DNA of 64,000 nt from positions 68,934-132,933 of the forward strand of contig CAZIRF010000003.1 of the NCBI GenBank assembly GCA_964541755.1. The letters are read 5' to 3'. The stretch's first letter is position 1, and every line of letters begins with the position of its first letter. A model generated the notes under the pieces. That model ran no database searches and was not told the DNA's origin. It saw only the letters and a program-made list of their open reading frames with translations. Below, piece by piece: positions 26,011-34,022 of the stretch. Both the position numbers and the translations under genes were made by a program. This DNA is from CAZIRF01 sp964541755 (lineage in GTDB: Bacteria > Spirochaetota > Spirochaetia > Treponematales > Breznakiellaceae).

Positions 26011-26708
26011 GCGGGGAGGTCCGCGGGGAAGGTTATCTTGCGGTTCTGCGGTATACCGGGTATCGCCTGTACTGCACCGCAGTAGCTTCCCCAAAGTTCT
26101 GCATCATCGGTGCTGTTATCTTCGCGCCCCTTGGCAACAAGACGGGCTTCCTCGCGGTGAGCATCGAGTATGGCCGGATAGACAAAGCCCTGCGGGGTCT
26201 GTGCCAGGACGGTGCGCGCGCGCTCCAGGTGGCGGATTATGTGGCCTTCTCCATCAAGCTCTTTGGGGGTTTCGGTGATCTGTAGAACGGGAACGACCGC
26301 ATCGTGTGTGTCGAGGGCGGTAATAACCCGGTCAAGGAGTTCCGGTGTTAACCAGGGGCGGGCTCCATCGTGGATGAGCACCTTCGAAATGTCGGTATCC
26401 TTGAGGCTTTCGAGCGCTCTGAACACGGATTCACGCCTGGTGGCACCACCGGCGATGAAAATGATGCCCTTTGCACCCTTGGCAAAAAAGCGCACGGGCA
26501 AGAGGCTCCGGGCGCGCGGGGCTTCTCCCTCGGGTATGGTAACGACAATATTGCTTATGTGGGGATGGTCGAAAAAGGGCCGTATGGCGGCGCCCAAGAC
26601 AGAGAGGGGGCTGCCATCGGTGTCGAAGGAGCCGGAGGGGCGAAACTCTTTCTTGTCGCCCCCCATCCGCACCGACGACCCGGCGGCCGTAATAATCGCC
26701 CCGATCAT
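26007..26708 (-). CDS. ispD: 2-C-methyl-D-erythritol 4-phosphate cytidylyltransferase
   Basis: 233 residues. The nucleotide-binding head IITAAGSSVRMGGDKKEF has the AAGxGxRMG...K pattern, VLIHDGARPWL supplies the conserved DGARP, and ARTVLAQTPQGFVYP the TPQGF block. It couples CTP to MEP in isoprenoid synthesis. It overlaps ispF downstream and the CarD-type regulator upstream, so the three form one transcription unit. Confidence 0.94.
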   Translation of the reverse strand: MIGAIITAAGSSVRMGGDKKEFRPSGSFDTDGSPLSVLGAAIRPFFDHPHISNIVVTIPEGEAPRARSLLPVRFFAKGAKGIIFIAGGATRRESVFRALESLKDTDISKVLIHDGARPWLTPELLDRVITALDTHDAVVPVLQITETPKELDGEGHIIRHLERARTVLAQTPQGFVYPAILDAHREEARLVAKGREDNSTDDAELWGSYCGAVQAIPGIPQNRKITFPADLPA

Positions 26709-27199
26709 TCCGTCTCGAGGCGGGCAAAAATTATCTGTTCGATCTCTTCGTGGGTCTTTTTGAGCGCAATGGCCAACTCGTCTTCAAGGAGCTTCAAGGC
26801 AGAATCATAGAGTTTTCGCTCGAGTATGGGCAGCTCTTTGACTTTGGAACGGTGGTAGAGCGAGCGGACAATGGCTGCGATATCCTTGACGCTCCCCTTT
26901 TTGAGGAGGTCCAGGTTCATCTGATATCGCATCTTCCAATCGGAGGGAATGGGCTCATACTCCTCCCCGATATAGACAACGGCTTCTTCGGCCTCTTTTT
27001 CCGTGACAATGGCACGGATGCCGAGCTCATCGGCCTTTTCGGTCGGAACCATGACAGTCATGTCCGACACTTCGAGGTAGACGACATAGTAGGATATCGT
27101 CTTGTCCTTGAAGGTCTTTTCGACGATATCCCGAATCTTCCCTACCCCTTGACTGGGATACACAATATCCTGATTGACGGCGTACGTGGTAGTGCTCAT
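26705..27199 (-). CDS. CarD-family transcription regulator
   Basis: 164 residues. The N-terminal RNA-polymerase-interacting Tudor-like domain reads DIVYPSQGVGKIRDIVEK and later MTVMVPTEKADELGIR; the C-terminal half is helical and basic (LYHRSKVKELPILERKLYDSA). CarD proteins bind the RNA polymerase beta subunit and stabilise open complexes at growth and rRNA promoters. It is the first gene of the carD-ispD-ispF unit and is translationally coupled to ispD. Confidence 0.9.
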   Translation of the reverse strand: MSTTTYAVNQDIVYPSQGVGKIRDIVEKTFKDKTISYYVVYLEVSDMTVMVPTEKADELGIRAIVTEKEAEEAVVYIGEEYEPIPSDWKMRYQMNLDLLKKGSVKDIAAIVRSLYHRSKVKELPILERKLYDSALKLLEDELAIALKKTHEEIEQIIFARLETE

Positions 27200-27208
27200 G
27201 TGACCATA

Positions 27209-27238
27209 AGTATATCACATTTTGATGGTCATTGTCAT
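27209..27238 (-). promoter_or_regulatory. promoter of the carD-ispD-ispF unit
   Basis: On the minus strand: ATGACA (plus 27233-27238), 18-bp spacer, TATACT (plus 27209-27214), then 9 nt to the ATG at 27199, leaving a leader of about 3 nt. It overlaps the 3' end of the upstream oligopeptide-binding gene. Confidence 0.45.
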
Positions 27239-29020
27239 GGGGGGAAGCCCGCTGGGGGCCCCGGAGACAATTTTCTGCAGGCCGTCGTGCTTCACTACCC
27301 CCGGCAGGGGGCGCCACGCGGCCCACGAGAGGTATTTGAAGGGGTGTATGTCAAGGGCATTGGGGAACCACCCGGCAATTTCATCGGTATTGATGATATT
27401 GATGGCCGGGGAATGTGAAATGGGAAGGACCGTCCCGTAGTCGAGGAGGATCGATTCTGCTTGCCCCAAGAGCGCCCAACGCTCTTCGCCCTCGATGCGC
27501 ATGGATTGCGAGATGAGTTCTTCATATTCGCTGTCGTTAAAGCGGGCATCGTTGAGGTTGGAGTCTGCCTGCCACATTTGCAGGAAGGAGTAGGGGTCGG
27601 CGAAATCGCCAATCCAGCTGGTGGAACCTATCGTGTAATCATCCCGTTTGAGCGCCGGATAGTATTGAGCGGCGGGAACCTCTTCGATTTCGACCGGGAT
27701 ACCCAGCTCATCCTGCCAGGCCGTTACCATAAAGGCGGCAATCTTGCGTGCGTCTACGGATGGCATGATGAGTATTTTGATGGCGGGGAGCCCGACCCCT
27801 TTGGGGTGCCCTTCGTCGGCAAGGAGCTTGCGCGCCTCTTCGAGGTTGGTGGTCGTCATTCCCTCGATGACAGGGTAAGAGGGTATGCGGGGAATGAGGG
27901 TTTTGGCCGGCATGAGGTAATCGCCGCGCATGGACTCCCAGGGAAGGGATATGGCCAGGGCCCGTCGCAGGTTCCGGTTTTGCCAAGGGGTGTTTGCCGA
28001 TCGTACGAAGTAATAGTGGGTGGCGAACATGGGGAAGAGTGATATCCCGCTTCGGTCGCGGAGGGCTTCAAAGTCTGCGTTGTTGTTGAGCCATTGGACT
28101 TCCCCGCTGTCCCACAGGGCACTGGCCTCCTTGGGATCTTGTGGCCAGCGGACGACGATGCGCTTGAAGCTGACATTCTTTTCGTCCCAGTAGAGGGCAT
28201 TCTTTGCCAGAACGAGCTGGTCTGCATTGCGCTCGTAGAGATAGAAGGGGCCGTTCCCCACGGGGACTGTTTCTGCAAAGCCAACCGTTTCGAGCTGCGA
28301 GGGGTGGATGGGGCTAAAGGAGTGGTGGCAGAGCATGTTGGGAAAGAATGCCGCCGGGTGTTCGAGGGTAATGACAAGGGTGTCGTCCGAAGGGGCTTCT
28401 ATGCCGACGCTGGCCGGATCGGTGTTGCTGCCCCTGCGAAAATCCTTCCCGCCCTTTACCATGTCAAAAAAGGATGAATAGGGGGCTTCGTGTTCCGGGT
28501 TCATGAGCGAGAGCCACGCATCGCGGAAGTGGGCGGCCGTTACCCGGTCGCCGTTCCAGTAACGGGCATTTTCGCGCAGGGTAAAGGTCCACACCAATTT
28601 GTCTTCCGAGACATTGTAGGCCCGTGCAACGGCGTAAACCGGCTCGAGGGTATAGGGATTGTAGGAGAAGAGCCCTTCGTAGAGGCCGGTAAACAACTGG
28701 GCTTCATCGGCATTGTAGGAGAGCCGGGGGTCGAATTCCAGATTGCCATCATTGATGGTCATGGTAAAGACGCTGCGGTCGGCCGGCTCGGGGCGCAGTC
28801 GTGCCTGTCTATCCTCTTGGGGGGTGTTTCCCGCACTGTCGGGACTGGGTGCTTCACCGGTTTCGGCCGGAATGGCAGGGGTATCCACTTCCACGGGGGC
28901 CGCCGTCCCGGAACAGGCGGGCAGCGTGAGGCTTGCTATCAGTATAAATGCCCCGATGATGAGAGGCCTCGACGCTGTGTGCTTTTTTGGCAAATGGGGG
29001 GGTGAAAATTGATGGAACAT
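27215..29020 (-). CDS. peptide/oligopeptide ABC transporter substrate-binding lipoprotein (OppA-like, SBP family 5)
   Basis: 601 residues. A lipoprotein signal peptide ends in LTLPACSG (lipid Cys near residue 36), followed by a Pro/Ala-rich linker to about 80. The family-5 solute-binding fold follows, with NDGNLEFDPRLSYNADEAQLFTGLYEGL, YNPYTLEPVYAVAR and the hallmark WTFTLRENARYWNGDRVTA. It should deliver peptides to an inner-membrane ABC permease; no permease or ATPase genes are in the window, so it is an orphan binding protein. GGAGG precedes the ATG at 29020. Confidence 0.92.
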   Translation of the reverse strand: MFHQFSPPHLPKKHTASRPLIIGAFILIASLTLPACSGTAAPVEVDTPAIPAETGEAPSPDSAGNTPQEDRQARLRPEPADRSVFTMTINDGNLEFDPRLSYNADEAQLFTGLYEGLFSYNPYTLEPVYAVARAYNVSEDKLVWTFTLRENARYWNGDRVTAAHFRDAWLSLMNPEHEAPYSSFFDMVKGGKDFRRGSNTDPASVGIEAPSDDTLVITLEHPAAFFPNMLCHHSFSPIHPSQLETVGFAETVPVGNGPFYLYERNADQLVLAKNALYWDEKNVSFKRIVVRWPQDPKEASALWDSGEVQWLNNNADFEALRDRSGISLFPMFATHYYFVRSANTPWQNRNLRRALAISLPWESMRGDYLMPAKTLIPRIPSYPVIEGMTTTNLEEARKLLADEGHPKGVGLPAIKILIMPSVDARKIAAFMVTAWQDELGIPVEIEEVPAAQYYPALKRDDYTIGSTSWIGDFADPYSFLQMWQADSNLNDARFNDSEYEELISQSMRIEGEERWALLGQAESILLDYGTVLPISHSPAINIINTDEIAGWFPNALDIHPFKYLSWAAWRPLPGVVKHDGLQKIVSGAPSGLPPMTMTIKM

Positions 29021-29039
29021 GCGGGCCTCCGGGTGGCGG

Positions 29040-30464
29040 TCAAAGGGGGCGGTCGGCCTGGATGCCGAGACGCTTCATTTGATCCATTTCTTCTTTGCGC
29101 GAAAGGTATTCGTGGCGTTTTTGATTGGCCTTGACGATGGCATTTTTGATGCCGGTAAGTTCCGGCTTGATGCCGTACATCTTGTCGCGTTCGTCGCGAT
29201 CGGCCTCGGATTTGAAGAAGACATCGAGGGCGGTAAGGATTTTGTGCATTGCCTGAATTTCCTCAATGTTTTTGGAGAGGACGGACAGGAGCTGATCCTC
29301 GTCGGCATTTTCGAGCTTGTGATTGGTTGCACTGCCCCGGTTGGCAATCGACGAGAGGAAGCGCCCCTTTCGATCGAGGTCAATGGCAAACTGGGTAAAA
29401 TTGAGCTCTTCGCTGTGCGAACCGGCCGTAATGGGATCGAAATACTCGATGTCGTAGAGTCTTTCCGCCGTTTCGCGGTTGAACATTTGCTTTATGACGC
29501 GTTTGAGCTTGTCCATGAAGCTGTTTTTTGCACTTTCGAGCTGCATGGAATTTTGCGAAAGCTTGCGGTGGGCATCTTCGAGGGTAAAACTCAGGGTTCC
29601 CAACGCGCGAATCCCTTCGAGGAGGGTGCTCTTGAAGCTCACGTTCTTGATAGTTTCTTTGGGCTTGTCGTCCGGGATTGCGAGTCTTTTGATGAGGCCT
29701 TCTTTAAGGCGTGGCCCCTCACCAGAGTAGTCTTCCTGTAAAATTTCGTCGATGAGCTCCGGGTAAAAGGCGAATTCGGCCATGGCTTCGGCGAATTTGC
29801 GCTTGATCTGGCGCGTGGTTTCTTCCTTGTGGGTGATTACTGTGGCCGGATTGAATTTGAGGTAGTCCATGACGCGCAGGCGGGCCTCGAGTTTCCAGGC
29901 TTCGCGGTGGTAATCCGAGAGCTCCTTGAGCTGTTTGAGTATGTTCTTGGTGCCGCGATCGAGGCGCAGCAGGCCGTCTGCCGCGATGCCGATAGACATC
30001 TGGTCGTTGCCGCTCTTGAGCAGTCCGATCAGTTCGACCAGGGTGCGGGTATTGATGTTTTGGGAGTTGGCACTCATTGCAGACCAGTGGAAGTATTTGA
30101 CCAGCCCGGCAATGGTTTTTATGTGATCTATGGTAAACGAGTCGACGGAAAAGGCATAGAAACTGATGAGGAAGTCCAGCTGACTGTCGTATTGAGAGAG
30201 CCGGATGCTCATGTGGTCGATTTTTTCCGATTCGGGGAAGGGACCCTCGGGCGGGATGTGGATATCCCCCATCTTCATGTCGTTGCGGTAGAGGTCTTCG
30301 TGGATGATTGCCTTTTTGACGAGTAATTTGTACAGCCCTGAATAGGCAGATTGAAAGAGGCGAAATTCGTCCTTGAGTTTGGGCATGAGGACGCTGTCGA
30401 GCCAGTGTTTGCGCTGCTCGAGGGCCTCGGCGAGTGTGTTCTTGAAGTCCAGATCGTCACTCAT
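29040..30464 (-). CDS. uncharacterised helical protein
   Basis: 474 residues, mostly predicted helix and charged, with no signal peptide or membrane segment. Recognisable stretches include LYKLLVKKAIIHEDLYRNDM, DFLISFYAFSVDSF and a C-terminal YGIKPELTGIKNAIVKANQKRHEY. I do not know the family; it reads like a spirochaete-restricted cytoplasmic protein (inference). The ATG at 30464 is chosen because upstream codons (rich in Arg, Pro and Cys) do not look coding. It has no Shine-Dalgarno but a promoter ends 8 nt upstream. It lies 19 nt upstream of the OppA-like gene. Confidence 0.75.
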   Translation of the reverse strand: MSDDLDFKNTLAEALEQRKHWLDSVLMPKLKDEFRLFQSAYSGLYKLLVKKAIIHEDLYRNDMKMGDIHIPPEGPFPESEKIDHMSIRLSQYDSQLDFLISFYAFSVDSFTIDHIKTIAGLVKYFHWSAMSANSQNINTRTLVELIGLLKSGNDQMSIGIAADGLLRLDRGTKNILKQLKELSDYHREAWKLEARLRVMDYLKFNPATVITHKEETTRQIKRKFAEAMAEFAFYPELIDEILQEDYSGEGPRLKEGLIKRLAIPDDKPKETIKNVSFKSTLLEGIRALGTLSFTLEDAHRKLSQNSMQLESAKNSFMDKLKRVIKQMFNRETAERLYDIEYFDPITAGSHSEELNFTQFAIDLDRKGRFLSSIANRGSATNHKLENADEDQLLSVLSKNIEEIQAMHKILTALDVFFKSEADRDERDKMYGIKPELTGIKNAIVKANQKRHEYLSRKEEMDQMKRLGIQADRPL

Positions 30465-30472
30465 CGTTAGTG

Positions 30473-30501
30473 AGTATCGTATAATTGGCGCAAAACGGCA
30501 A
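30473..30501 (-). promoter_or_regulatory. near-leaderless promoter of the uncharacterised gene at 30464
   Basis: On the minus strand: TTGCCG (plus 30496-30501), 17 bp, GATACT (plus 30473-30478), then 8 nt to the ATG. On the plus strand the same region contains TATAAT at 30480-30485, which may be the -10 box of the divergent lipoprotein gene at 30521. Confidence 0.4.
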
Positions 30502-30520
30502 CAGTAACCGTACTGGTAGT

Positions 30521-31309
30521 ATGAAAAGCATGCTGATATTGAGCCTTTTTTTTCTCTCTTGCAGCTTGGAAGGGGGGGATCGCCCCGTTTTCGTCCATCC
30601 GCCTGCTGTGACCCCCGCAGAAGCATCTGTCTGGGGACCGTTTTTTTGGGAGCTTCGGGTCCATACTGCGGATGGTATCGAAGTGTACCATTGTGCTGCC
30701 GGCGAAGGCCTTTCTGTGGATCTCGACCCCGTTCGGCCGGCAGTCCTGCAGCTTCGTCCCTTGGCGGGCACTGTCGCAGTATCCGGGCAATATGCCGCAG
30801 AAGAGGGGCACAGCCCCCAGGCGCTCTCGCTCCCGGCCGGAGCCCTGTGGCCCCGGGATGCGCATGCGCCCGACGAAATTCGGGCCGATTGGTTTGGGGG
30901 GATCGTGACGAACTTTTATCTGGAACTCGCCCGACGCGAGTTCCCCGGGGGGCGGCGGGCGGCATCCTTCAACTGGCCGCGCTTTCGTGCTCTACTCGAA
31001 GCCGGCCATGCGGACGGCTCCTTCCCCGAAGATCTCTGGTCGGTGGACTGGGCCCTTGTTGCCCGGAAGACGCTTGATATGGGTTTTGATCGACGCCGTA
31101 TCAAGCGGGGAGAGTCTGTGTGGACCGCCGAGCTTCCCCCGGGCAATGCTGTGTGGCTGTCGGACAGCCCCTTCAATCGGGAAGCGGCCTTTCCGGGCGG
31201 AGCGATTCTTGCCGTTGCGGGGCGCAGCACCGCCCGCTGGTACACGGGGGATGCGGTTTTTTCCGCTTCGGCGGAAGGCTGCTTGCAGACTTCCCGGCCT
31301 GTCGAGTAG
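30521..31309 (+). CDS. putative lipoprotein, function unknown
   Basis: 262 residues. A short signal peptide, MKSMLILSLFFLSC, gives a lipid-anchor Cys near residue 14. The body contains FFWELRVHTADGIEVYHCAAGEG, possibly a beta-sandwich, and a region with EDLWSVDWALVARKTLDMGFDRRRIKRG. I do not recognise it. A start further upstream (30485) would bury the signal sequence, so 30521 is preferred. It is followed after 66 nt by a second lipoprotein gene and may share its transcript. Confidence 0.65.
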   Translation: MKSMLILSLFFLSCSLEGGDRPVFVHPPAVTPAEASVWGPFFWELRVHTADGIEVYHCAAGEGLSVDLDPVRPAVLQLRPLAGTVAVSGQYAAEEGHSPQALSLPAGALWPRDAHAPDEIRADWFGGIVTNFYLELARREFPGGRRAASFNWPRFRALLEAGHADGSFPEDLWSVDWALVARKTLDMGFDRRRIKRGESVWTAELPPGNAVWLSDSPFNREAAFPGGAILAVAGRSTARWYTGDAVFSASAEGCLQTSRPVE

Positions 31310-31375
31310 GGCTTTCGCGGGAACTTTTGCTGGACCAATTTCGAGGCATGTTTTACTATCGGTACAAGGATTTTT

Positions 31376-32533
31376 ATGAAAGCTCGCCACTGTCTTTTGC
31401 TCCTTGCCGTTATTGCGGGCGTGTCCTGTACCCAGCGACCCCTGCCCCTTGGGGAGGAACTTCGTGCGCTCTCCGCGCACTTCGGATTGCCCCTTGCGCA
31501 GCTGTCTCTGGAACAGGGACCGGTTTGGCTCGAGTATACTCGCGAGGGGCCTGCTTTGGTCGCTTCTCCCGCCGATGCGGACCTTGTCCCCTTCGAGGCC
31601 TGGCCTCACGCGCTGCGCAGTGCGGGCCTCCTGGCAAGAGACGGGCACCCCGTGGTGGCGGTGAACCGTTGGGGCTTCATGTCGTTGATAAGAGACAGTT
31701 TGGGTGATCTCTACCTGATGGGCGACCCTGCGGGGCCCGCTATCAGCAGGTATGCCATTTCTTCCTTTTTCCTGCACAATGCCCGGCCCTCCCTGCTCCT
31801 GTCCCGCGATTTTTTCTACATGGACAGCGAGGAGCCGGTTCCCCGTACCCGCGTCCTGGCAATAGGGAGCGGCGACGAAGCCCGGGAGCCGTCATTCATG
31901 GCGGAATATCCCGCCGAAGATGGCTGGGAGTTCAATTCCTTCGCCCGAAACCGTTCCGGCGACTTCGTCGCGCGGGCCCTGCGGCAAGAGGAAGGTGTCA
32001 TCGCCTTTGTGACGGCGTCCGGACTGCAAGCCGCGGGTGAAGAAACGGTTCAGGCCGCTTGGTTGGCCGCACAGGAGCCGCGGACCATTGCCGATGCCGA
32101 TACCGATGGCAGCCTTAACGCCCTCTTGTTGGCCGTGTCGAAGCGTTTGAGCCCCCGCGAGATCCTCGTCTGCGAGGTTTCCGGCCCCGGCTATTCGCTT
32201 GCAGAACCCTGGGCCGTGAGCGCCTCGCCGGGGGCCTACGATGCGCGCCTTTTGGCGTTTGAAGACATGGAACCCCTCAAGGCAGCCGTCTGGACCGATG
32301 CCGAACGCGCCATCCTCCTGCGCGAACGGGGTGACTGGCTTCTTGTTACCAAAAATGCTGATGATGGGCTACCGGTCTGGACATCCGGTTGGATGCCCGC
32401 CGTTCCGCAGGGCTTCGTCTGGACGGGTGCCGCCCTGGCCGATGGCCCGGAAACCGTTCTCCTGGCCAGTTGGGAAGAGCGGGACGAGTGGATGGTGGGC
32501 TCTGCGGGCATCTGCGTCCTCGCACTCGATTGA
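31376..32533 (+). CDS. putative lipoprotein, function unknown
   Basis: 385 residues. The signal peptide MKARHCLLLLAVIAGVSC ends in a lipobox (AGVSC; lipid Cys near 18). Sequence repeats of the style VVAVNRWGFMSLIRDSLGDLYL and RERGDWLLVTKNADDGLPVWTSGW suggest a beta-propeller-like or WD-type periplasmic fold (inference). There is no catalytic motif I can name. AAGGA precedes the ATG. It stands in tandem with the preceding lipoprotein. Confidence 0.65.
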   Translation: MKARHCLLLLAVIAGVSCTQRPLPLGEELRALSAHFGLPLAQLSLEQGPVWLEYTREGPALVASPADADLVPFEAWPHALRSAGLLARDGHPVVAVNRWGFMSLIRDSLGDLYLMGDPAGPAISRYAISSFFLHNARPSLLLSRDFFYMDSEEPVPRTRVLAIGSGDEAREPSFMAEYPAEDGWEFNSFARNRSGDFVARALRQEEGVIAFVTASGLQAAGEETVQAAWLAAQEPRTIADADTDGSLNALLLAVSKRLSPREILVCEVSGPGYSLAEPWAVSASPGAYDARLLAFEDMEPLKAAVWTDAERAILLRERGDWLLVTKNADDGLPVWTSGWMPAVPQGFVWTGAALADGPETVLLASWEERDEWMVGSAGICVLALD

Positions 32534-32655
32534 CCTGGGGGAAATTCTTTCCGTATTACGAAGGCGTCGACCAAGCGAAATGCGCCGGACCTGCCGGTGG
32601 CCCCGGATTAGTTGGGGTTCCGCTTTACGGGGGGCCCGCAAGGCTCGGGCCAATG

Positions 32656-32664
32656 TGGTATACT
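32656..32664 (+). promoter_or_regulatory. extended -10 promoter, leaderless type
   Basis: TGG-TATACT ends 6 nt before the ATG at 32671, so transcription should begin at the start codon. No -35 match or Shine-Dalgarno is seen. The upstream 32534-32655 is otherwise featureless. Confidence 0.5.
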
Positions 32665-32670
32665 GTAGGC

Positions 32671-33507
32671 ATGCGTTTCCTGTTCCGCATTTTTGCAGGC
32701 CTTTGTCTCCTGTTATTGCCCCTCTGGGCCGCGTTTGCCCAAGAAGTCCCCGTCGCAGAACCGGAAGGAGCTGTTCCCGCTGTGACATCGGGTCAAGACG
32801 GGGCGGAAGGCGAGTCGTCGGGGGCGGCGGAACTGCCTGCGGCAGACGGGCAGACGGCTCCGGCAAGCGAAGAGGCTGGCGATGGCGCGGGGAAGATTGC
32901 CTTCCCGGGGCCCTGGACTATTCGGGGGACCCTCTTCGCAACCCTTGACGAGGTCGGCCTGTACGGCGCCTCTTCCCCCATCGTGCCGACGATTGGTGCT
33001 GCCTTTTCACTGCCCCTTATGACCTTGCCCGCCACAATGAGCCTCTCCTTCGAACCGGGCCTCGATGTGAGGGGGAGCTACTACGCTTGGGCAGATGAAC
33101 TGAATCGCCCCGTCCCCATAGAATCGTCCAACCGAACGACCCTTCTGGTATCTGCCCTCCTCTCTGCACCCGTCTCGCTGCAGATACCCCTGGGTTCCGC
33201 TTTCGGGGTCAGGGTGCTTGCGGGCCCGGCCTTCGATTTGGCCATCCCGCTTGTGGCGGAAGACCTCAAAGACGATGAACTCCTGGATGCCCAAACGCAG
33301 ACGGCACAGATCGCTTCCTTTGTCTGGGGTTCGGGGCGCTTTGTACACTTCCTGGCCGGAGGTGAGTTTCTGTTTTCTGCCGGGTCCAGCTTGTCCTTCG
33401 GGGTATCTGCACGGGCAATCATACCGCTTTGGCGGCTGTGGACGAGCGATTCCTACAGCGCTTTGGACCGTTTCTCGTTGGTACTTGGTCTGGTCGTCGT
33501 TTTCTAA
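32671..33507 (+). CDS. putative outer-membrane beta-barrel protein
   Basis: 278 residues. A signal peptide, MRFLFRIFAGLCLLLLPLWAAFAQ, precedes an acidic low-complexity linker (about 25-70), then alternating amphipathic strands such as LMTLPATMSLSFEPGLDVRGSYYAW (broken here by its own turns) and a tail ending in LVLGLVVVF. An aromatic C-terminal residue is a feature of Bam-inserted barrels. No named family was recognised. It is convergent with the glutaredoxin gene across a strong terminator. Confidence 0.6.
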   Translation: MRFLFRIFAGLCLLLLPLWAAFAQEVPVAEPEGAVPAVTSGQDGAEGESSGAAELPAADGQTAPASEEAGDGAGKIAFPGPWTIRGTLFATLDEVGLYGASSPIVPTIGAAFSLPLMTLPATMSLSFEPGLDVRGSYYAWADELNRPVPIESSNRTTLLVSALLSAPVSLQIPLGSAFGVRVLAGPAFDLAIPLVAEDLKDDELLDAQTQTAQIASFVWGSGRFVHFLAGGEFLFSAGSSLSFGVSARAIIPLWRLWTSDSYSALDRFSLVLGLVVVF

Positions 33508-33552
33508 GTATACAGTTATCCAGTAACCGGAAGCTTGCAGTTGGCATGAGAA

Positions 33553-33589
33553 TGCCCCAAAAGACAGCACTAAACAGTCTTTTGAGGCA
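33553..33589. terminator. bidirectional terminator between convergent genes
   Basis: TGCC-C-CAAAAGAC (33553-33565) pairs with GTCTTTTG-A-GGCA (33577-33589): 12 pairs with one mismatch around an 11-nt loop. The A/T-rich inner stem provides U tracts in either direction. It lies between the barrel gene and the glutaredoxin gene. Confidence 0.65.
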
Positions 33590-33652
33590 CTTTCGGGAAA
33601 GCCGGAGGGGCGGATTGCGCTTTGGGAGGCCCGAACTGCAGGCTTCCTGTTA

Positions 33653-33883
33653 CTAAAGACCCAGCGCCTTGTCGATTTCGGGGCGGTTGAACCCGATGAT
33701 AATTTTGCCGTTGATGTCCACAACCGGTACGCCCATCTGGCCGGACTTCTTGATCATCTCCTGTGCCTTTACCTGGTCGCGCCCGACGTCGTAGTCGGCG
33801 AACTGCACGTTCTTCTTCTTGAGGTAATCCTTGACCATGACGCAGTAGGGGCAGGATTGGGTGGAATAGATGTTGACGCTCAT
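33653..33883 (-). CDS. glutaredoxin / NrdH-like thiol redox protein
   Basis: 76 residues, a minimal glutaredoxin fold. CPYC (residues 11-14) is the redox-active site, MGVPVVDING carries the cis-proline loop, and IIGFNRPEI the C-terminal glycine motif. It should reduce disulfides or supply electrons to ribonucleotide reductase or peroxidases. GGAGGAACGAT precedes the ATG, an ideal Shine-Dalgarno. The upstream 33884-34022 is unusually AT-rich (TATATAATATAAATACTATA) and holds a TTGACG box (plus 33938-33943), so it is probably a strong promoter. Confidence 0.9.
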   Translation of the reverse strand: MSVNIYSTQSCPYCVMVKDYLKKKNVQFADYDVGRDQVKAQEMIKKSGQMGVPVVDINGKIIIGFNRPEIDKALGL

Positions 33884-34022
33884 ATCGTTCCTCCTTCGGA
33901 ATGACTATATAATATAAATACTATATATGAGCCCATGCGTCAAGTGGAATATAAGAAATAATCTATATAAGCTGAGGCTCTTTCAAAACTGACTGATTTT
34001 TAAAATTACCTCAGCTGATAGT